Below are positions 25,003-36,685 of a stretch of 64,000 nucleotides of DNA, one piece after another. The stretch's first letter is position 1, and the number at the start of each line of letters is the position of its first letter. The notes under the pieces are model-generated. The model saw only the letters and a program-made list of their open reading frames with translations, was not told the origin of the DNA and ran no database searches. Made by a program: the position numbers and the translations under genes. The stretch comes from Symsagittifera roscoffensis (lineage: Eukaryota > Xenacoelomorpha > Acoela > Convolutidae), in the NCBI RefSeq assembly GCF_963678635.1, contig NC_087065.1:1304001-1368000 (forward strand). Direction: 5' to 3'.

Positions 25003-26556
25003 GTTCTTTTTGAAGACTCCTCTAAATTTTTCATAGGTTCAAAATTCTTTCCAAAGTTGCCTTCGCGTGTTCGTCAGCAAAATTGAACATTCGTCGAACA
25101 TTCGGTATTTCATTGAGCTTGATCGTATTCTTATAAAAATTGAAAATCTGTATTTAATTGAAAAATTTCCAATTTCTACGCGGAATATTTTGCATGTTAC
25201 ACGATCTCCAGTAAGTGCTACCATTTGCTAGCCAACAAAGTTTGCTGCAGTGCTAAAAACATCATCGAACGGTGTACATGAAAATGGTTTGAAGAAGATT
25301 TTCCTCGCCAAAGTAGCGATTCTTGGATACTTATTGAAAACAACTCGGTAGTGGGGTACTGGCCGGGCAAAAACGTTGATGCTAAAAGGCGTAGTGGAGG
25401 AGGCTGAATCAAGACCAGAATCACCAAGAAGCGGAGAAGATGCAACTGCACTAGCAGCAAGAGGACGCAGAAGGAAAACACTAGTGTCAGAAAAAATTGT
25501 ACAGGAAATTTAAGAAAAGCAAGCCAGAACCCAAAAGTTGGTCAGAGAACCTCTTACTTCGAGGTATAAAAAATAATAGTTTTTACTTGATCCTAGCATA
25601 GCGAACAGAGAGAAAAAAGAGGTTACTGCAAAAAAACCCGCATGGGAAGTATCAAAGCTAATATTCAAAGATATCATTGAAATGGCGGAAAACCCTAGAT
25701 GAGAACAAATTAGCTTTAAAGATCACGATGTGCGAACTATTTTAAAATGAGGTGGGTTGGTTGGGACATCGTTTGTCTGAAAGTGGGTTAGTCTCATAAT
25801 ATTAAAAACAGAAGCAATCTTCAAGCATAATCCACCGAAAACACTGAAATAACATAGCTTAATTTTAGCCAGTATAACTCATATTAAAGAAATTCATTTC
25901 TAATGCAGCTAGTCTGACAAAAAGGTGACCAAAGTGAAAAAAAATTTGAAAGATGTCAAGAAACTGGTGAAAAAAATCAATTGGTCTGAAGAGCATACAG
26001 AAGCAATCGAAAAAATCAAAAGTGCGGACGAGTGTGAACGACTATGACTGCAATCGATAAAATGAAATTAAATGTGAAGCCATTCACAGTAGGTTGGGGG
26101 CTACTTTAGAGCAAAAAATTGGTGAAACAGAGTGATTACCGAGCTCAATTGCTTCAAGATACCTAAATGTCCAAGAAAAGAAGTTTTTTACTAATGAATA
26201 AGAATTATTTGCAGTAGTTTGGGCGGTAGCTAGTACAAACACTAGTTTTCACAGACAATTTCCACGATAGTTACAGATCATAAGGCGCTCACATTGGCCC
26301 TGGATACCAATAGGTCAACGAAATCATCCTAAAATAGATTAGCTTGGTGGTCTGACCGACTATCACCGAATCAATTTAAAAGTTCATATCCTTGCAAGGT
26401 AAATTGGGATAGTTGACTTCTTGTCCAAAAAGCAGAATGGAGACCCATGGCTTGAATCGGAATTAGGCGAGAAATTCGTCGTCACAGCCACAGGTTCATC
26501 CATTCAGCATTTGACTGTTCAAGCAGTAATCTGAATGAGAAAAACTTGCACAATCT
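25003..26556 (+). mobile_element. Gypsy B unit 3 with internal deletion
   Basis: Begins like units 1 and 2. At about 25694 it jumps from early gag (GCGGAAAACCC) directly to sequence after the RT (TAGATGAGAACAAATTAGC), so most of gag, protease and RT is missing. It continues with RNase H and linker remnants (about 26040-26530, with words such as WWSDRL and SGKLG in shifted frames). It ends at about 26556 at the junction to the segment carrying the minus-strand ORF. Confidence 0.8.
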
Positions 26557-27076
26557 GCTTTTTTGCAATTTCATTGTTTAATTTTTCCAACACCTCTCCA
26601 ACCTGCTGAATTTCAAGCCAGTGGAAATAAAAGTGACCTGGCAAATACCATTTAGACTCAATCAGATAACGGCGGTAAATAATTAAATAAACCACCGGAA
26701 GTTTTTTGTATTTTGATAGCTTGTTGAAACATAGACGGGTTTTTTTCTCCAAGTCTTTATCAACCCATATTGAGTTAAAGTCAAACGAATAGTCGATTAA
26801 GTTTTCATAATCAGCAATATTCAAATCGCTCACAGTACCATATTTTTGTTTTGTGGAAATGCACCAAGAGATTTGTTGAAGCTCACTCAAATAAAATTGT
26901 TCTTTAAAAAACAACTCGTATTCTTTCTTTAAAATTTCCTTTGCCCTTTCGAGGAAGACGACATAGCGTTCATTACAAAATTTGAAAAATGAATTTTTTT
27001 CTGCTGTTGAAAACACTCTTAATTGTAAATGTTCATTATCAATATCTTCAGTACACCAATTTCCCTCTAATTTCAT
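26519..27076 (-). CDS. Uncharacterised ORF family, copy A (185 residues)
   Basis: An unbroken minus-strand frame rich in Lys, Glu, Tyr and Phe, beginning MKLEGNWCTEDID. It has no signal peptide or membrane span. A possible helical stretch (AEKNSFFKFCNERYVVFLERAK at about 25-46) is followed by ISTKQKYG and a Tyr/Leu/Lys-rich half. A near-identical copy at 36634-37230 keeps about 150 residues open with only four replacements. The C-terminal 11 residues are antisense Gypsy B sequence; the shared part ends at AKKQ, so the original C-terminus was cut off. It lies inside the tetraspan intron, on the same strand. It could be a captured gene piece or an old element protein; I do not recognise it. Confidence 0.45.
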   Translation of the reverse strand: MKLEGNWCTEDIDNEHLQLRVFSTAEKNSFFKFCNERYVVFLERAKEILKKEYELFFKEQFYLSELQQISWCISTKQKYGTVSDLNIADYENLIDYSFDFNSIWVDKDLEKKTRLCFNKLSKYKKLPVVYLIIYRRYLIESKWYLPGHFYFHWLEIQQVGEVLEKLNNEIAKKQIVQVFLIQITA

Positions 27077-28209
27077 TTTTCTTTTTTAAAAATTTGACAA
27101 ATTTATCATTTGGTATGTTTTGCCCAGAAACGGCCGCCGCCTTTGGAGAGTAGTTTCAATTTACTGCCTTTTCACTATAAAATTTAGGCAAGTTAAGGAA
27201 TTAGTTTACTGCTGCCAACAGTTAAACTACGCTGCCAAAATCGCCGGCGAATTTTTATAATATACCATAAAAGTCAATTCCCCGTTCACTAACAAATTTC
27301 AATTAGGTCGAAAGTTTATTTGCCTGAAACAAATATAACAATTAAAATGATTCATATAATTAACCAGGACCAATAATTGGGACCCCAAAAATTGGAATTA
27401 AAAAATTTTTTGTATCGTGTCCCTTGTTGTTAAGCTAAAGTTAGCATGATTCTAAGTAGGGGGTCTTCTGCTTTTTGGGTGGAAAATTTCTTTCGTTTAC
27501 GAAATCCTAGGATGAAAGTCCTCCGAAAAATTAAGGACCCTTTTCCTAGGATTCTGTTTAACGTGAGGACCCCCCCATAGGAAGGACCCCCTCCCCGCCC
27601 TTAGGATCCGGGACATGATACAATGATACTTAAGTATAAAGCAAGTTTTTTTCAGACATTTTGTTTGCATTAAGCTAATTGAGAAAAACCTTCGATAGTT
27701 CTAGAAATGGATTTATACCTAGGATCTGTTTTTGAAAACAAATTTAATTGTGATAATTAAATCAGTTTGTGAAATATAGCCAGTTTGGGCGAGTCGGTCG
27801 AAAAACATTTCAACCCGCGAAGTAGGATTTTTAGTTTTTGTTGCACTGAACTGTTAATTTGTCGCGCATATTTTCTCAACTAATCAGTCTATATGATTTG
27901 TATAATTTATGATTTCTACGATGTTTTGTACTAGCATGTTTATTTATGAATGCTAACTAGAAAATATGCCTTCTAGGCACTCACTCTCGCAGTGAATGAT
28001 CTTGGTTTTTCTAAGGGGGCAGATGAGGGTGTTCTGCAAAACTTCCGATGAAAAACAGGCATAAATAGGATATAGTAATAGATTATCAAAAAGGACCCTT
28101 TGAAAGGCCGGAGGAGGGGTCGAATTGCTGAGAAGGCAAGCGCGAATTTTCCCTAAGTCAGGGAGGAAAAAGAGCTAGGAATTGAGCTGCTGTCTTAAGT
28201 GTAGGTGCC
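27077..28209. repeat. Duplicated intron block, copy A (pair of 37231-38350)
   Basis: Follows the ORF start and is near-identical to 37231-38350; the part from about 27630 onward also matches 31670-32235. It contains a GC-rich word (AAACGGCCGCCGCCTTTGG) about 60 bases before the ORF start, a C-rich stretch at 27560-27600, and GTGAATGATCTTGG. At 28205 it breaks into the MITE end and block 28210-28830, so the microexon found in the other two copies is lost here. Confidence 0.8.
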
Positions 28210-28830
28210 CCTGTTTACATTCCAACCTGAATTTTAAAAAACCTTTGATAATAACTAGAATTGAAATTTTATATAGGGTTTGATTTTGAAATCAATTTCA
28301 ATAGGTTATCTTTTCAGAGAAACGAAGTTTTTTCCATGTAATTTTGAGCGTCTTTGACCGTGATGGAGGTTTGAACATACTGTTGAAACTATTTTTGTCC
28401 AAAGGATTGCCTTATTTTCCGAATTTTGATTTTTCCCAAAATTTGGTAAAACAGTAGCCTTATATGAGTATGAATAGCGTACTATCAAAAGCTCCTAATT
28501 GGGAATCGCATGATCAGCTAAAAAGTGCTAATTATATCTGGTTTTGTAATAATTGAAACTGAAATGACGTAAAATTTAAAGGATGTTTTTTACAGACTTT
28601 TGGTTGCTTTCCAAGCTGAACTTAAAAAATTTTTGATGAAACAGAATTGAGGTTTTATATAGAATTCGTTTTTGATATCATATTGAATAGTGGTAATTAG
28701 GTCAACTTTTCAGAAACACAAAGAGCGTTTGTGACCCTGATGGAGGTTTGAACATATTGTTGAAACTGTTCATGTTCACACTATAGCCCTATTTTCCGAA
28801 TTATTAGTTGTTGTTACAAAATCGCCAACT
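28210..28830 (+). repeat. Duplicated intron block, copy 2 (pair of 19459-20020)
   Basis: Repeats 19459-20020 with few changes and leads into the longer Copia copy. Its first bases, GCCCCTG, are the 3' tip of the hAT-like MITE seen complete at 19083-19458. This suggests the block was copied from that locus together with the MITE end. Confidence 0.8.
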
Positions 28831-28967
28831 CAGAGTGTGCGGAATTGAGAGCTGACTTCAGTTGTCTTCGGTTCTTCAACTACATCATTCGCGACACAGC
28901 AAACTGCTGCGGTCTTCCTTCTTCGCTTGTCAGGTAGGTTTTCAAGTGAATTCATAAACGTTCTCTC

Positions 28968-30095
28968 TTAAGTCGGCTGCACTTGTGGTTCCTCAGTCAC
29001 TGTTTCAAGTAATGGCTCCTCCTGAACCAGATTGGTAACGTCTGGTATTGTCGTGGCACCTTCTTCATCTTGCACAATTTCTGTCGTAATCAGTTTCTGC
29101 TGGCTAGAAAACTCTTCTCCTCCTGACAGTTCAGTGACAAGGAAACTATCTTCAAGTAACTGACTCTCCAAGAAATTGACATCTCGACTAACAACCATGC
29201 TCCTGGTGACACTGTCGTAAAGTTTGTATACTTTCTTGTGACCGGGATAACCGACAAACACATAGTTCTTCAACTTATTCCTCTTCTCTTTCGGTACATG
29301 CATTATTGCTCTACATCCAAAAATGCTAAGATTCGAAACATCAGGTTTTGTACCAAACCACTTCTCGTATGGTGTAATACTGTCGTTGCCTGGAAGACTT
29401 CTGTTCCGTATGTAAACTGCAGTGCTGACTGCTCCCGCCCAGAAAGACTTGACCATCTTTGCAAACGACAACATTGACTTCGCGGTTTCCAGTATTGTTC
29501 GGTTCTGTTCTGGTGTGTATGGAATTGTTGTCTGCCAAACTATTCCTCTCTCACTCTGGAACTTCTCCATTTCTTTCGAACGGTACTCTCCTCCATTGTC
29601 ACTTCTCAGAGTCTTGATTCGTCTCTCTGTTTGATTCTCTGCCATGTTGCAGAATTTTTTGAACACTTCTGTGACCTCACTCTTGTGACTCATGAAATAC
29701 ACATGTACAAACTTGGACTTGTCATCAATAAAGGTTGCAAAGTATCTCGAACCACCAAGTGAGTCTGTTTCCATTGGTCCACAAACATCACTGTGCACAA
29801 CTTGAAGTAACTCTGACGACTGGTTAACTGACTTCGGAAACGATGTCTTGTGCTGTTTGCCATCTGCACAGCTCTCACAGTCGAACTTCTCGTACTCAAC
29901 ATTCCTCATCCCGACAACTGATTCACTGCTTGCGGCTTTCTTCAACGACTGAACATTAACATGGCCAAAACGTCCATGCCACAATTTCATCGATATCTCC
30001 GAAAGAGCAACATGAGCTGTTTTGGACTTTGCTACTTCATTACTCAAAACATTTCCACTAGTTGCTGATTTTCCAACAACTTTGCTACCTTTCAT
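28968..30095 (-). pseudogene. Copia integrase missing its third catalytic residue
   Basis: A 375-residue open frame. The zinc-binding pre-integrase domain has His40, His45, Cys73 and Cys76. The core has Asp103 in HSDVCGPM and Asp166 in RSDNGGEY. At residue 198, TPEQN runs directly into RTILETAK: the short segment that normally holds the catalytic Glu in this family is missing, apparently a small in-frame deletion (about seven codons by family comparison). The rest continues in frame to an acidic tail (TEEPQVQPT). It is open but predicted to be catalytically dead. The first Met lies downstream of the protease frame, from which it is separated by a stop. Confidence 0.85.
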
Positions 30096-30104
30096 GATAG
30101 TACA

Positions 30105-30380
30105 TTAATTTTCGCTGAACAAAATTTGTGCTCCACGCTTCGTCATTGACGGAACACTCAACAAACTGTTGCCGAGATCTGGTAAATAGAGAAGATCGTG
30201 TAGCCGTACATTTGGTATCTCTCCATTCTCAAGTTTGACTGACATAGAACCACAGCCATAAGCTCGGATAACGGCGTCATCGCCTAACTTGACTGCTCGC
30301 GGAACTTCGTACTTCTTGTAATTGTCGATGAAATCTAAGTTCTGATTCATATGCTGAGATGCTTCTGAGTCACTAATTCA
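30105..30380 (-). pseudogene. Copia protease region, altered active site
   Basis: Reading from 30380, the retropepsin motif is D-S-E-A-S (30371-30357) where D-S-G-A-S is expected; the copy at 20.7 kb still has the Gly. It continues in frame through MNQNLDFIDNYKKYEVP to DLLYLPDLGNSLLSV, typical of Copia proteases, and stops at 30105. The Gly-to-Glu change at the catalytic turn should abolish activity. Confidence 0.75.
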
Positions 30381-30441
30381 ACTACTCTCCTTAACCTTGA
30401 TATGCTTCGTCGAACATTTCAGCGCTATCTCTTCCTCCTCC

Positions 30442-30680
30442 TCACAGGCAACTGCAACTGCAGCTTTTGACTGCCCTCTTTCGCATCATTGTTCTTCTAG
30501 CAATTTTTCGCAATGTGGCCAATCTATCCACAATTGTGACACTCGACACCTCTCGGAGTCGAAGACTTCTGCTCTTTCTTCTGGAAACAATTCTTGGCCA
30601 TGTGTCCAACTTCCTTGCAAATGTTGCATCTACCACTGAACTTTATCATCGCTGTTCTGGCATCTAGAACATACTGCTTT
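30442..30680 (-). pseudogene. Copia nucleocapsid with two CCHC knuckles
   Basis: The frame encodes CNICKEVGHMAKNC and, about 20 residues on, a second C-x2-C-x4-H-x4-C knuckle with one internal stop (TAG) between its second Cys and the His. Gln/Leu-rich repeats follow (30440-30465). Knuckles of this type bind element RNA in the particle. Confidence 0.75.
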
Positions 30681-30774
30681 CTGCTTTTCTGTCTGCCCCA
30701 CAGACTAGCAAATTCTTCACCATGTCGAAAGACATCTTCTCCTCGCCCATCACATCCAATGCAACAATCAATGA

Positions 30775-31251
30775 CTAGAAATAATCGTGTGGCAAGCTTC
30801 CAATCAATGTCATCGCTAGATCTTTGTCTGAGATCTCTTCTCCCATCTGTCGCAACTCCTCGTGCAAATTCTTCAAATCATTGACATGCTGTACAACGTC
30901 TCCTCCTCTCTCCAAATTGAGTGAGTGAAACCTCTTCCTCAGTCTACACTTCTGTGACAAAGAAACTCCGACAAGCTGACATGACAATGCGTCCCACGCA
31001 GCCTTGGACGTCTCTGTCCCCATCACATGGACTCTCTGCGAAGGTTCAACAGCTAAACAAATTGCTGCGAGTGCTTTCCTGTCCTCACACTGCCACGCTG
31101 AAACTGCAGTAGCATCTTCTGGTTGCGCTATGGTTCCATCCAAATAATCAAACAAACCTTTGTCCAGCAAGTACACCTTTATATACCAACTCCACTCACG
31201 GTAATTGCTGCCATCTAGCTTTGGAAAATCGAACACTTCTGACTTTTTCAA
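30775..31251 (-). pseudogene. Copia gag (UBN2-type) N-terminal part
   Basis: A 158-residue frame starting MKKSEVFDFPKLDGSNYREW, the characteristic start of Copia Gag. It continues through AWDALSCQLVGVSLSQKCRL and LKNLHEELRQMGEEISDKDL to LIGSLPHDYF, then a stop. This is the particle-forming domain. The Met at 31251 fits the natural start of the polyprotein. Confidence 0.85.
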
Positions 31252-31260
31252 TCGAAACTA

Positions 31261-31670
31261 AGTGTTCACAACCTGGTACTGACTGTAACCAAGAAATAAC
31301 AGCAAACAATACCAAGTACCTGAATGAAACCAGCGAAGTAAGATTCCAAGTAAAACAACAAGAATACTACTCACGAACGTTGTCTGGGCCCATAACCTGT
31401 TATTATAAAAACGAGTTTGTCATGATCTCAATTCAATCAATGGCTACACGACATTGCTCTATTTCATAAGTTTATCACAACAATTATGATTAACAAGAAA
31501 TCAATAGTTCAGTCATATATACTCAACATTAATATTCCCCCAAAAAGTTTGGCAAAGAACAACCTTATATGAGAATAGAGTTTTTAGCAAAAGCTCCAAA
31601 TATGGAATTGAATGACCAGCTAAAAATGCTATTAATATCTTGTTTTGTAACTTATAAAAATGATTTGACG
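31261..31670. other. Copia upstream flank, no gene
   Basis: Sequence upstream of the Copia gag start, probably element leader (GTTCACAACCTGGTACTGAC), followed by AT-rich DNA. From about 31560 it resembles a short diverged piece of the block at 19690-19830 (CCTTATATGAGAATAGAG, CCAAATATGGAAT). Confidence 0.5.
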
Positions 31671-32591
31671 GTAAGTATAAAGCAAGTTTTTTTCAGAAAT
31701 TTTGTTTGCACTAAGCTAATTGAGAAAAACCTTTGATAGTTCTAGAAATGGATTTATACTTAGGATCTGTTTTTGAAAACAATTTTAATTGTGACAATTA
31801 AATCAGTTTGTGAATTATAGCCAGTTTGGCCGAGTCGGTCGAAAAACATTTCAACCCGCGAAGTAGGATTTGTAGTTTTTGTTGCACTGAACTGTTAATT
31901 TGTCGCGCATTTTTTCTCAACTAATCAGTCTTTATGGTTTTTATGATTTATGATTTGTACGTTGTTTCGTTTTAGCGTGTTTATTTATGAATGCTAACTG
32001 GAAGATATGCCTTTTATGCACTCACTCTTGCAGTGAATGATCTTGGTTTTTCTAAGGGTGCAGATGAGGGTGTTCTGCATAACTTCCGATAAAAAACAGG
32101 CATAATTAGGATGTAGTAATAGATTATCAAAAAGGACCTTTTGAGGGGGCGGAGGAGGGATTGATTTGCTGAGAAGGCAAGGGCGAATTTTCCCTAAGTC
32201 AGGGAGGAAAAAGAGCCAGGAATTGAGCTGCTATCTTAAGTGTAAATGAATAACGAACTAGAACAGTGCTTCAGAAAATGAACTCACCAGCGTATTCGAC
32301 ATTTGTATAAGGTCCACTGCCGCTAAAAGGTAACAATATATATTTCCATTTTTTAATTACTTCAACAATTTTTTTGATCTTTTGATTTTTTGTTCAGTCT
32401 TCTCAATCCCATGAAAAGAATTTCCATTTACAGAGCGTTAAGAAGTCATAAAAATAAAGAAGGTAACTGGTTTCAATTTTTTTCAGCCGATCTCGAGATC
32501 ACTTTAAGCAATTTCAATCTTAAAGAAAATTTTTGATTTTAATTCTCTTGATAAAGTTGATGAAAGTGATTGGCTGAATTTGTTTTTTTTT
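31671..32591. repeat. Host intron block carrying microexon copy 2
   Basis: Near-identical to 37785-38695. It holds the 35-nt microexon at 32288-32322 in the middle, flanked on both sides by shared intron sequence. On the right it breaks after TTTTGACGGA and is joined to the middle of a Gypsy B unit (GGGTTTCGATGACTG), whereas the other copy continues to the leader junction at 38742. Confidence 0.85.
32288..32322 (-). CDS. Tetraspan protein microexon, copy 2
   Basis: Minus strand: acceptor ...TTACCTTTTAG before 32322, 35 nt of exon, then donor GTGAGT after 32288. Read from phase 2 it encodes GSGPYTNVEYA and leaves one base, which is completed by the next exon at 16959. The last bases are GCTG, against GCAG in the other copy, a silent change. 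Inclusion of this copy alone keeps the reading frame of the gene. Confidence 0.65.
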
Positions 32592-33429
32592 TTGACGGAG
32601 GGTTTCGATGACTGTGTCGAATTCGAAGTTATCTCGATACAGGACATATGACGGGAAATCAAAGAGATTGAAAACTAAATTCATAATCGTATCGAAAACA
32701 GAAAAAAATCAAATACGGATAAAAAAACAAGATTTTGCAGTAACTAAACATCGTGAAAGACCCAAAATCAAAAAAAATTTTGTCAAGGAAAGCGTTGGCT
32801 AGGATCGAACTACAAAAACCTTATTTGAAAGTGGATACAGGCAGTCCTGTATCATTTTTAAATTAGGCGACGGTAAAACAATTACTTGATATATTCATAA
32901 GGCCAAAACTCATAATGGCGCAGAAGTTTAACCTACCAGCACGCTTTAAGGATTACATTAAACAATTCATCCTTATCCTGGGATCGCTGAAGACATACCT
33001 TTTTTCAGCTGGCTGGGAAATTAAAGGGCCACTTTATTGATAACTGAAGGGAATTTGCGATGCATACTGGGGTTGGATTTAAGAGGACGAAGTGGAATCT
33101 ATACAACGCAAAGGACAGCAACCAGAGCCGTTGAAAGTTTGAAAAACAAAAACCTTTAATAAATTCAATCTGTTGAAATGAGCGTTGAAAGTTTGAAAAA
33201 CAAAAATTTTGCAATAAATTTATTCAAATATTTGTCCGCCAAGGCAGGCCGAAAAATTATATAGTGTCATCAAAAGTTACATTCTCTTTGTGTCCAGCAC
33301 AAAAGAAAAGAAAAACTCTATACACAACCAGGATAAGTTACAACTGGATGTCAAAAAGCTGATTGACGAGGTTAACATCCAGAAACTGGGCAAAAGCAAA
33401 AGAGCCTGTTTCATTGCCCCATGAAGAAA
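32592..33429 (+). mobile_element. Gypsy B partial unit (protease to RT start)
   Basis: Starts inside the unit at GGGTTTCGATGACTG. It carries the protease motif at 32831-32857 with the same TAG after it, and ends at the same RT-start/leader junction as units 1 and 2. It therefore sits in tandem with the next unit. Confidence 0.8.
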
Positions 33430-36400
33430 GTTCTTTTTGAAGACTCCTCTAAATTTTTCATAGGCTCAAAATTCTTTCCAAAGTTGCCTTCGCGTGTTCG
33501 TCAGCAAAATCGAACATTCGTCGAACATTCGGTATTTCATTGAGCTTGATCGTATTCTTAAAAAAATTGAAAATCTGTATTTAATTGAAAAATTTCCAAT
33601 TTCTACGCCGAATAAATTGCATGTTACACGATCTCCAGTAAGTGCTACCATTTGCTTGCCAACAAAGTTTGCTGCAGTGCTAAAAAAATCATCGAACGGT
33701 GTACATGAAAATGGTTTGAAGAAGATTTTCCTCGCCAAAGTAGCGATTCTTGGATACTTATTGAAAACAACTCGGTAGTGGGGTACTGGCCAGGCAAAAA
33801 GCTTGATGCTAAAAGGCGTAGTGGAGGAGGCTGAATCAAGACCAGAATCACCAAGAAGCGGAGAAGATGCAACTGCACTAGCAGCAAGAGAACGCAGAAG
33901 GAAAACACAAGTGTTAGAAAAAATTGTACAGAAAATTTAAGAAAAGCAAGCCAGAGCCCAAAAGCTGGTCAGAGAACCTCTTACTTCGAGGTATAAAAAC
34001 AAATAGTTTATGCTTGATCCTAGCATAGCGAACAGAGAGAAAAAAGATTTTACTGCAAAAAAACCCGCATGGGAAGTATCAAAGCTAATATTCAAAGATA
34101 TCATTGAAATGACGGAAAACCCATTTCAAAAAGTGAAGAGATTTACGTATGAGAGATATAACTTAATCAACAGATGAGAGACTCTTGAAGCGTTCCACGC
34201 AGCATTTACTGCACAAGCAGCCAGTTCAAATTTGGAAACAGTAGAGGATGAACTTGTAAGAGACCTTTTTAATTCAAGAATGCGTAAGGCAAAGTTACAG
34301 GATTTACTGACAGTGGAGGCATTATCAATCACCGGAAGAGATGCTTAAAAGAGTAATAAGGTTCGAAAAAAAAATTATCAATCGAAACGTGAGATACAGT
34401 TGAAAGAAGAAACCGTGTAAAAGATGTTGCAGACCTTTTGTGTAAAAATGTGTAATTTAAGAAAAAACCGCGAAAAAGCAAACCATTTCGCAAAAATGGG
34501 TCGTTCACAACAAGTCAGTGAAGTGGCCGAGGAATCATCAGATATCTAGGAAACAGAATAAAATCTCGGAGAGGGTTTCGATGACTGCGTCGAATTCGAA
34601 GTTATCTCGATACAGGACATATGACGGGAAATCAAGGAGATTGAAAACTAAATTCATAATCGTATCGAAAACAGAAAAAAATCAAATACGGATAGAAAAA
34701 CAAGATTTTGCAGTTAAAAAAAACTAAACATCGTGAAAGACCCAAAATCAAATAAAATTTTGTCAAGGAAATCGTTGGCTAGGATCGACCTACAAAAACC
34801 TCATTTGAAAGTGGATACAGGCAGTCCTGTATCATTTCTAAATTAGGCGACGGTAAAACAAATACTGGATATATCCAGTAGGCCAAAACTCATAATGGCG
34901 CAGAAGTTTAATCTACCAGCACACTTTAAGGATTACATTAAACAATCCATCCTTATCCTGGAATCGCTGAAGACAGACCTTTTTTCAGCTGGCTGGGAAA
35001 TTAAAGGGCCATTTTATTGATAACTGAAAGGAATTCGCGATGCATACTGGGGTTGGATTTAAGAGGACGAATTGGAATCTCTACAATGCAGAGGACAGCA
35101 ACCAGAGCAGTTGAAAGTTTGAAAAACAAAAACCTTTAATAAATTTAATCTGTTGAGATGAGCGTTGAAAGTTTGAAAAACAAAAATTTTTAATAAATTT
35201 ATTCAAACATTTGTCCGCCAAGGCAGGCCGAAAAATTATATAGTGTCATCAAAAGTTACATGCTGTTTGTGTCCAGCACAAAAGAAAACAAAAACCCTAT
35301 ACACAATCAGGATAAGTTACAACTGGATATCAAAAAATTGAATGACGAGGTTAAGATCCAAAAACTGGGCAAAAGCAAAAGAGCCTGTTTCATTGCCCCA
35401 ATTGAGATCGCTGTGAATAAAGATGAGTCAATAAATTGGCCTCAGACTCATAACCAATAAATCAGCAAAGATTAAAATTTAAAAATCAATTTCCTAAATT
35501 TGAATGATTGGATGGTGAAAGCCGGATTTTAAGAAAACAACAAGAAGGAGAATTATACTTTTCGGCCTTGGACTTGACGTACGCATATAATCATTTGCAA
35601 CTATTTGCAGAAACATCTAAGCAAAGAAATATTGATGGAAATGCAACGGGTACATTTAGATTCCTGACGGGAATTTTTGGACTTGTAGATATGCTGGCCG
35701 AGTTCCAAAAAATTAAGAAACGAACACTGAAAAACGCACAAAACACATTCTTATTTTCGGATTATATTTTATTAGTATCTGAAAGTACAGAACTAGAACA
35801 TAAAAACTAGTCAAAATGGTAAAAAAAAATTCTAGATGAGAACAACTTAGCTTTAAAATCATGATGTGCGAACTTTTTTTAAAAGAGGTGGGTTGGTTTG
35901 GACATCATTTGTCTGAAAGTGGGTTAGTCTCATAACATCAAAAGCAGAAGCAACCTTCAAGCATAATCCACCAAAAACACTGAAACAACGTAGGTTATTT
36001 TTAGCAAGTATAACTCATATTAAAGAAATTAATTTCTAATGCAGCTAGTTTGACAAAAAAAGTGACCAAAGTGAAAAAAAATTTGAAAGATGTCAAGAAA
36101 CTGGTGAAAAAAATCAATTGGTCTGAAGAGCATATAGAAGCAATCGAAAAAATTAAAAGTGCGGACGAGTGTGAACAACTATGACTGCAATCGATAAAAT
36201 GAAATTAAATGTGAAGCCATTCACAGTAGGTTGGGGGCTACTTTAGAGCAAAAAATTGGTGAAACGGATCGAGTACCGAGCTCAATGGCTTCAAGGTACC
36301 TAAATGTCCAAGAAAAGAAGTTTTCTACTATTGAATAAGAATTATTTGCAGCAGTTTGGGCAGTAGCTAGTATAAACACTAATTTTCACTGACAATTTCC

Positions 36401-36685
36401 ACCATAGTTACAGATCATAAGGCGCTCAAATTGGCCCTGGATACCAATAGGTCAAAGAAATCATCCTAAATTAGATTAGCTCGGTGGTCTGACCGACTAT
36501 CACCGAATCAATTTAAAAAGTTCAAATCCTTGCAAGGTAATTTGGGATAGTTGACTACTTGTCCAAAAAGCAGAATGGAGACCCATGGCATGAATCGGAA
36601 TTAGGCGAGAAATTCGTCGTCACAGCCACAAGTTCATCCATTCAGCATTTGACTGTTCAAGCAGTAATCTGAATGAGAAAAACTT
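33430..36685 (+). mobile_element. Gypsy B long unit (gag to RNase H)
   Basis: Begins at the leader junction. Gag lies at about 34115-34325 with the shared internal TGA, and the protease motif at 34811-34837. RT pieces at 35250-35460 and 35508-35810 include YFSALDLTYAY and FGLVDMLAEF, but the catalytic pair is changed to S-D-Y. RNase H and linker remnants follow at 36040-36660. It ends at about 36685, within GAGAAAAACTTGCACAATCGG, at the junction with the ORF-bearing segment. Confidence 0.85.

Larger units (their letters stand above)
28831..31260 (-). mobile_element. Ty1/Copia element, gag to integrase, no RT
   Basis: Minus-strand order is gag (31251-30775), two zinc knuckles (about 30640-30490), protease start (30371-30357) and the integrase (30095-28968), as in Ty1/Copia elements. 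The RT and RNase H that should follow the integrase are absent: below 28968 the sequence passes into the duplicated intron block. No long terminal repeats are evident. It is a longer copy of the fragment at 20021-20845. Confidence 0.85.

Noticed and set aside
33466-33908. Open minus-strand frames conserved in several Gypsy B units (also 21176-21546, 25039-25481)
   Set aside because: They are antisense to the element leader and recur only because the units are recent duplicates; no domain is recognisable.
34126-34332. 68-residue minus-strand frame repeated at 21764, 23718 and 34126
   Set aside because: Exact antisense of the capsid-like gag stretch; its conservation follows from duplication.
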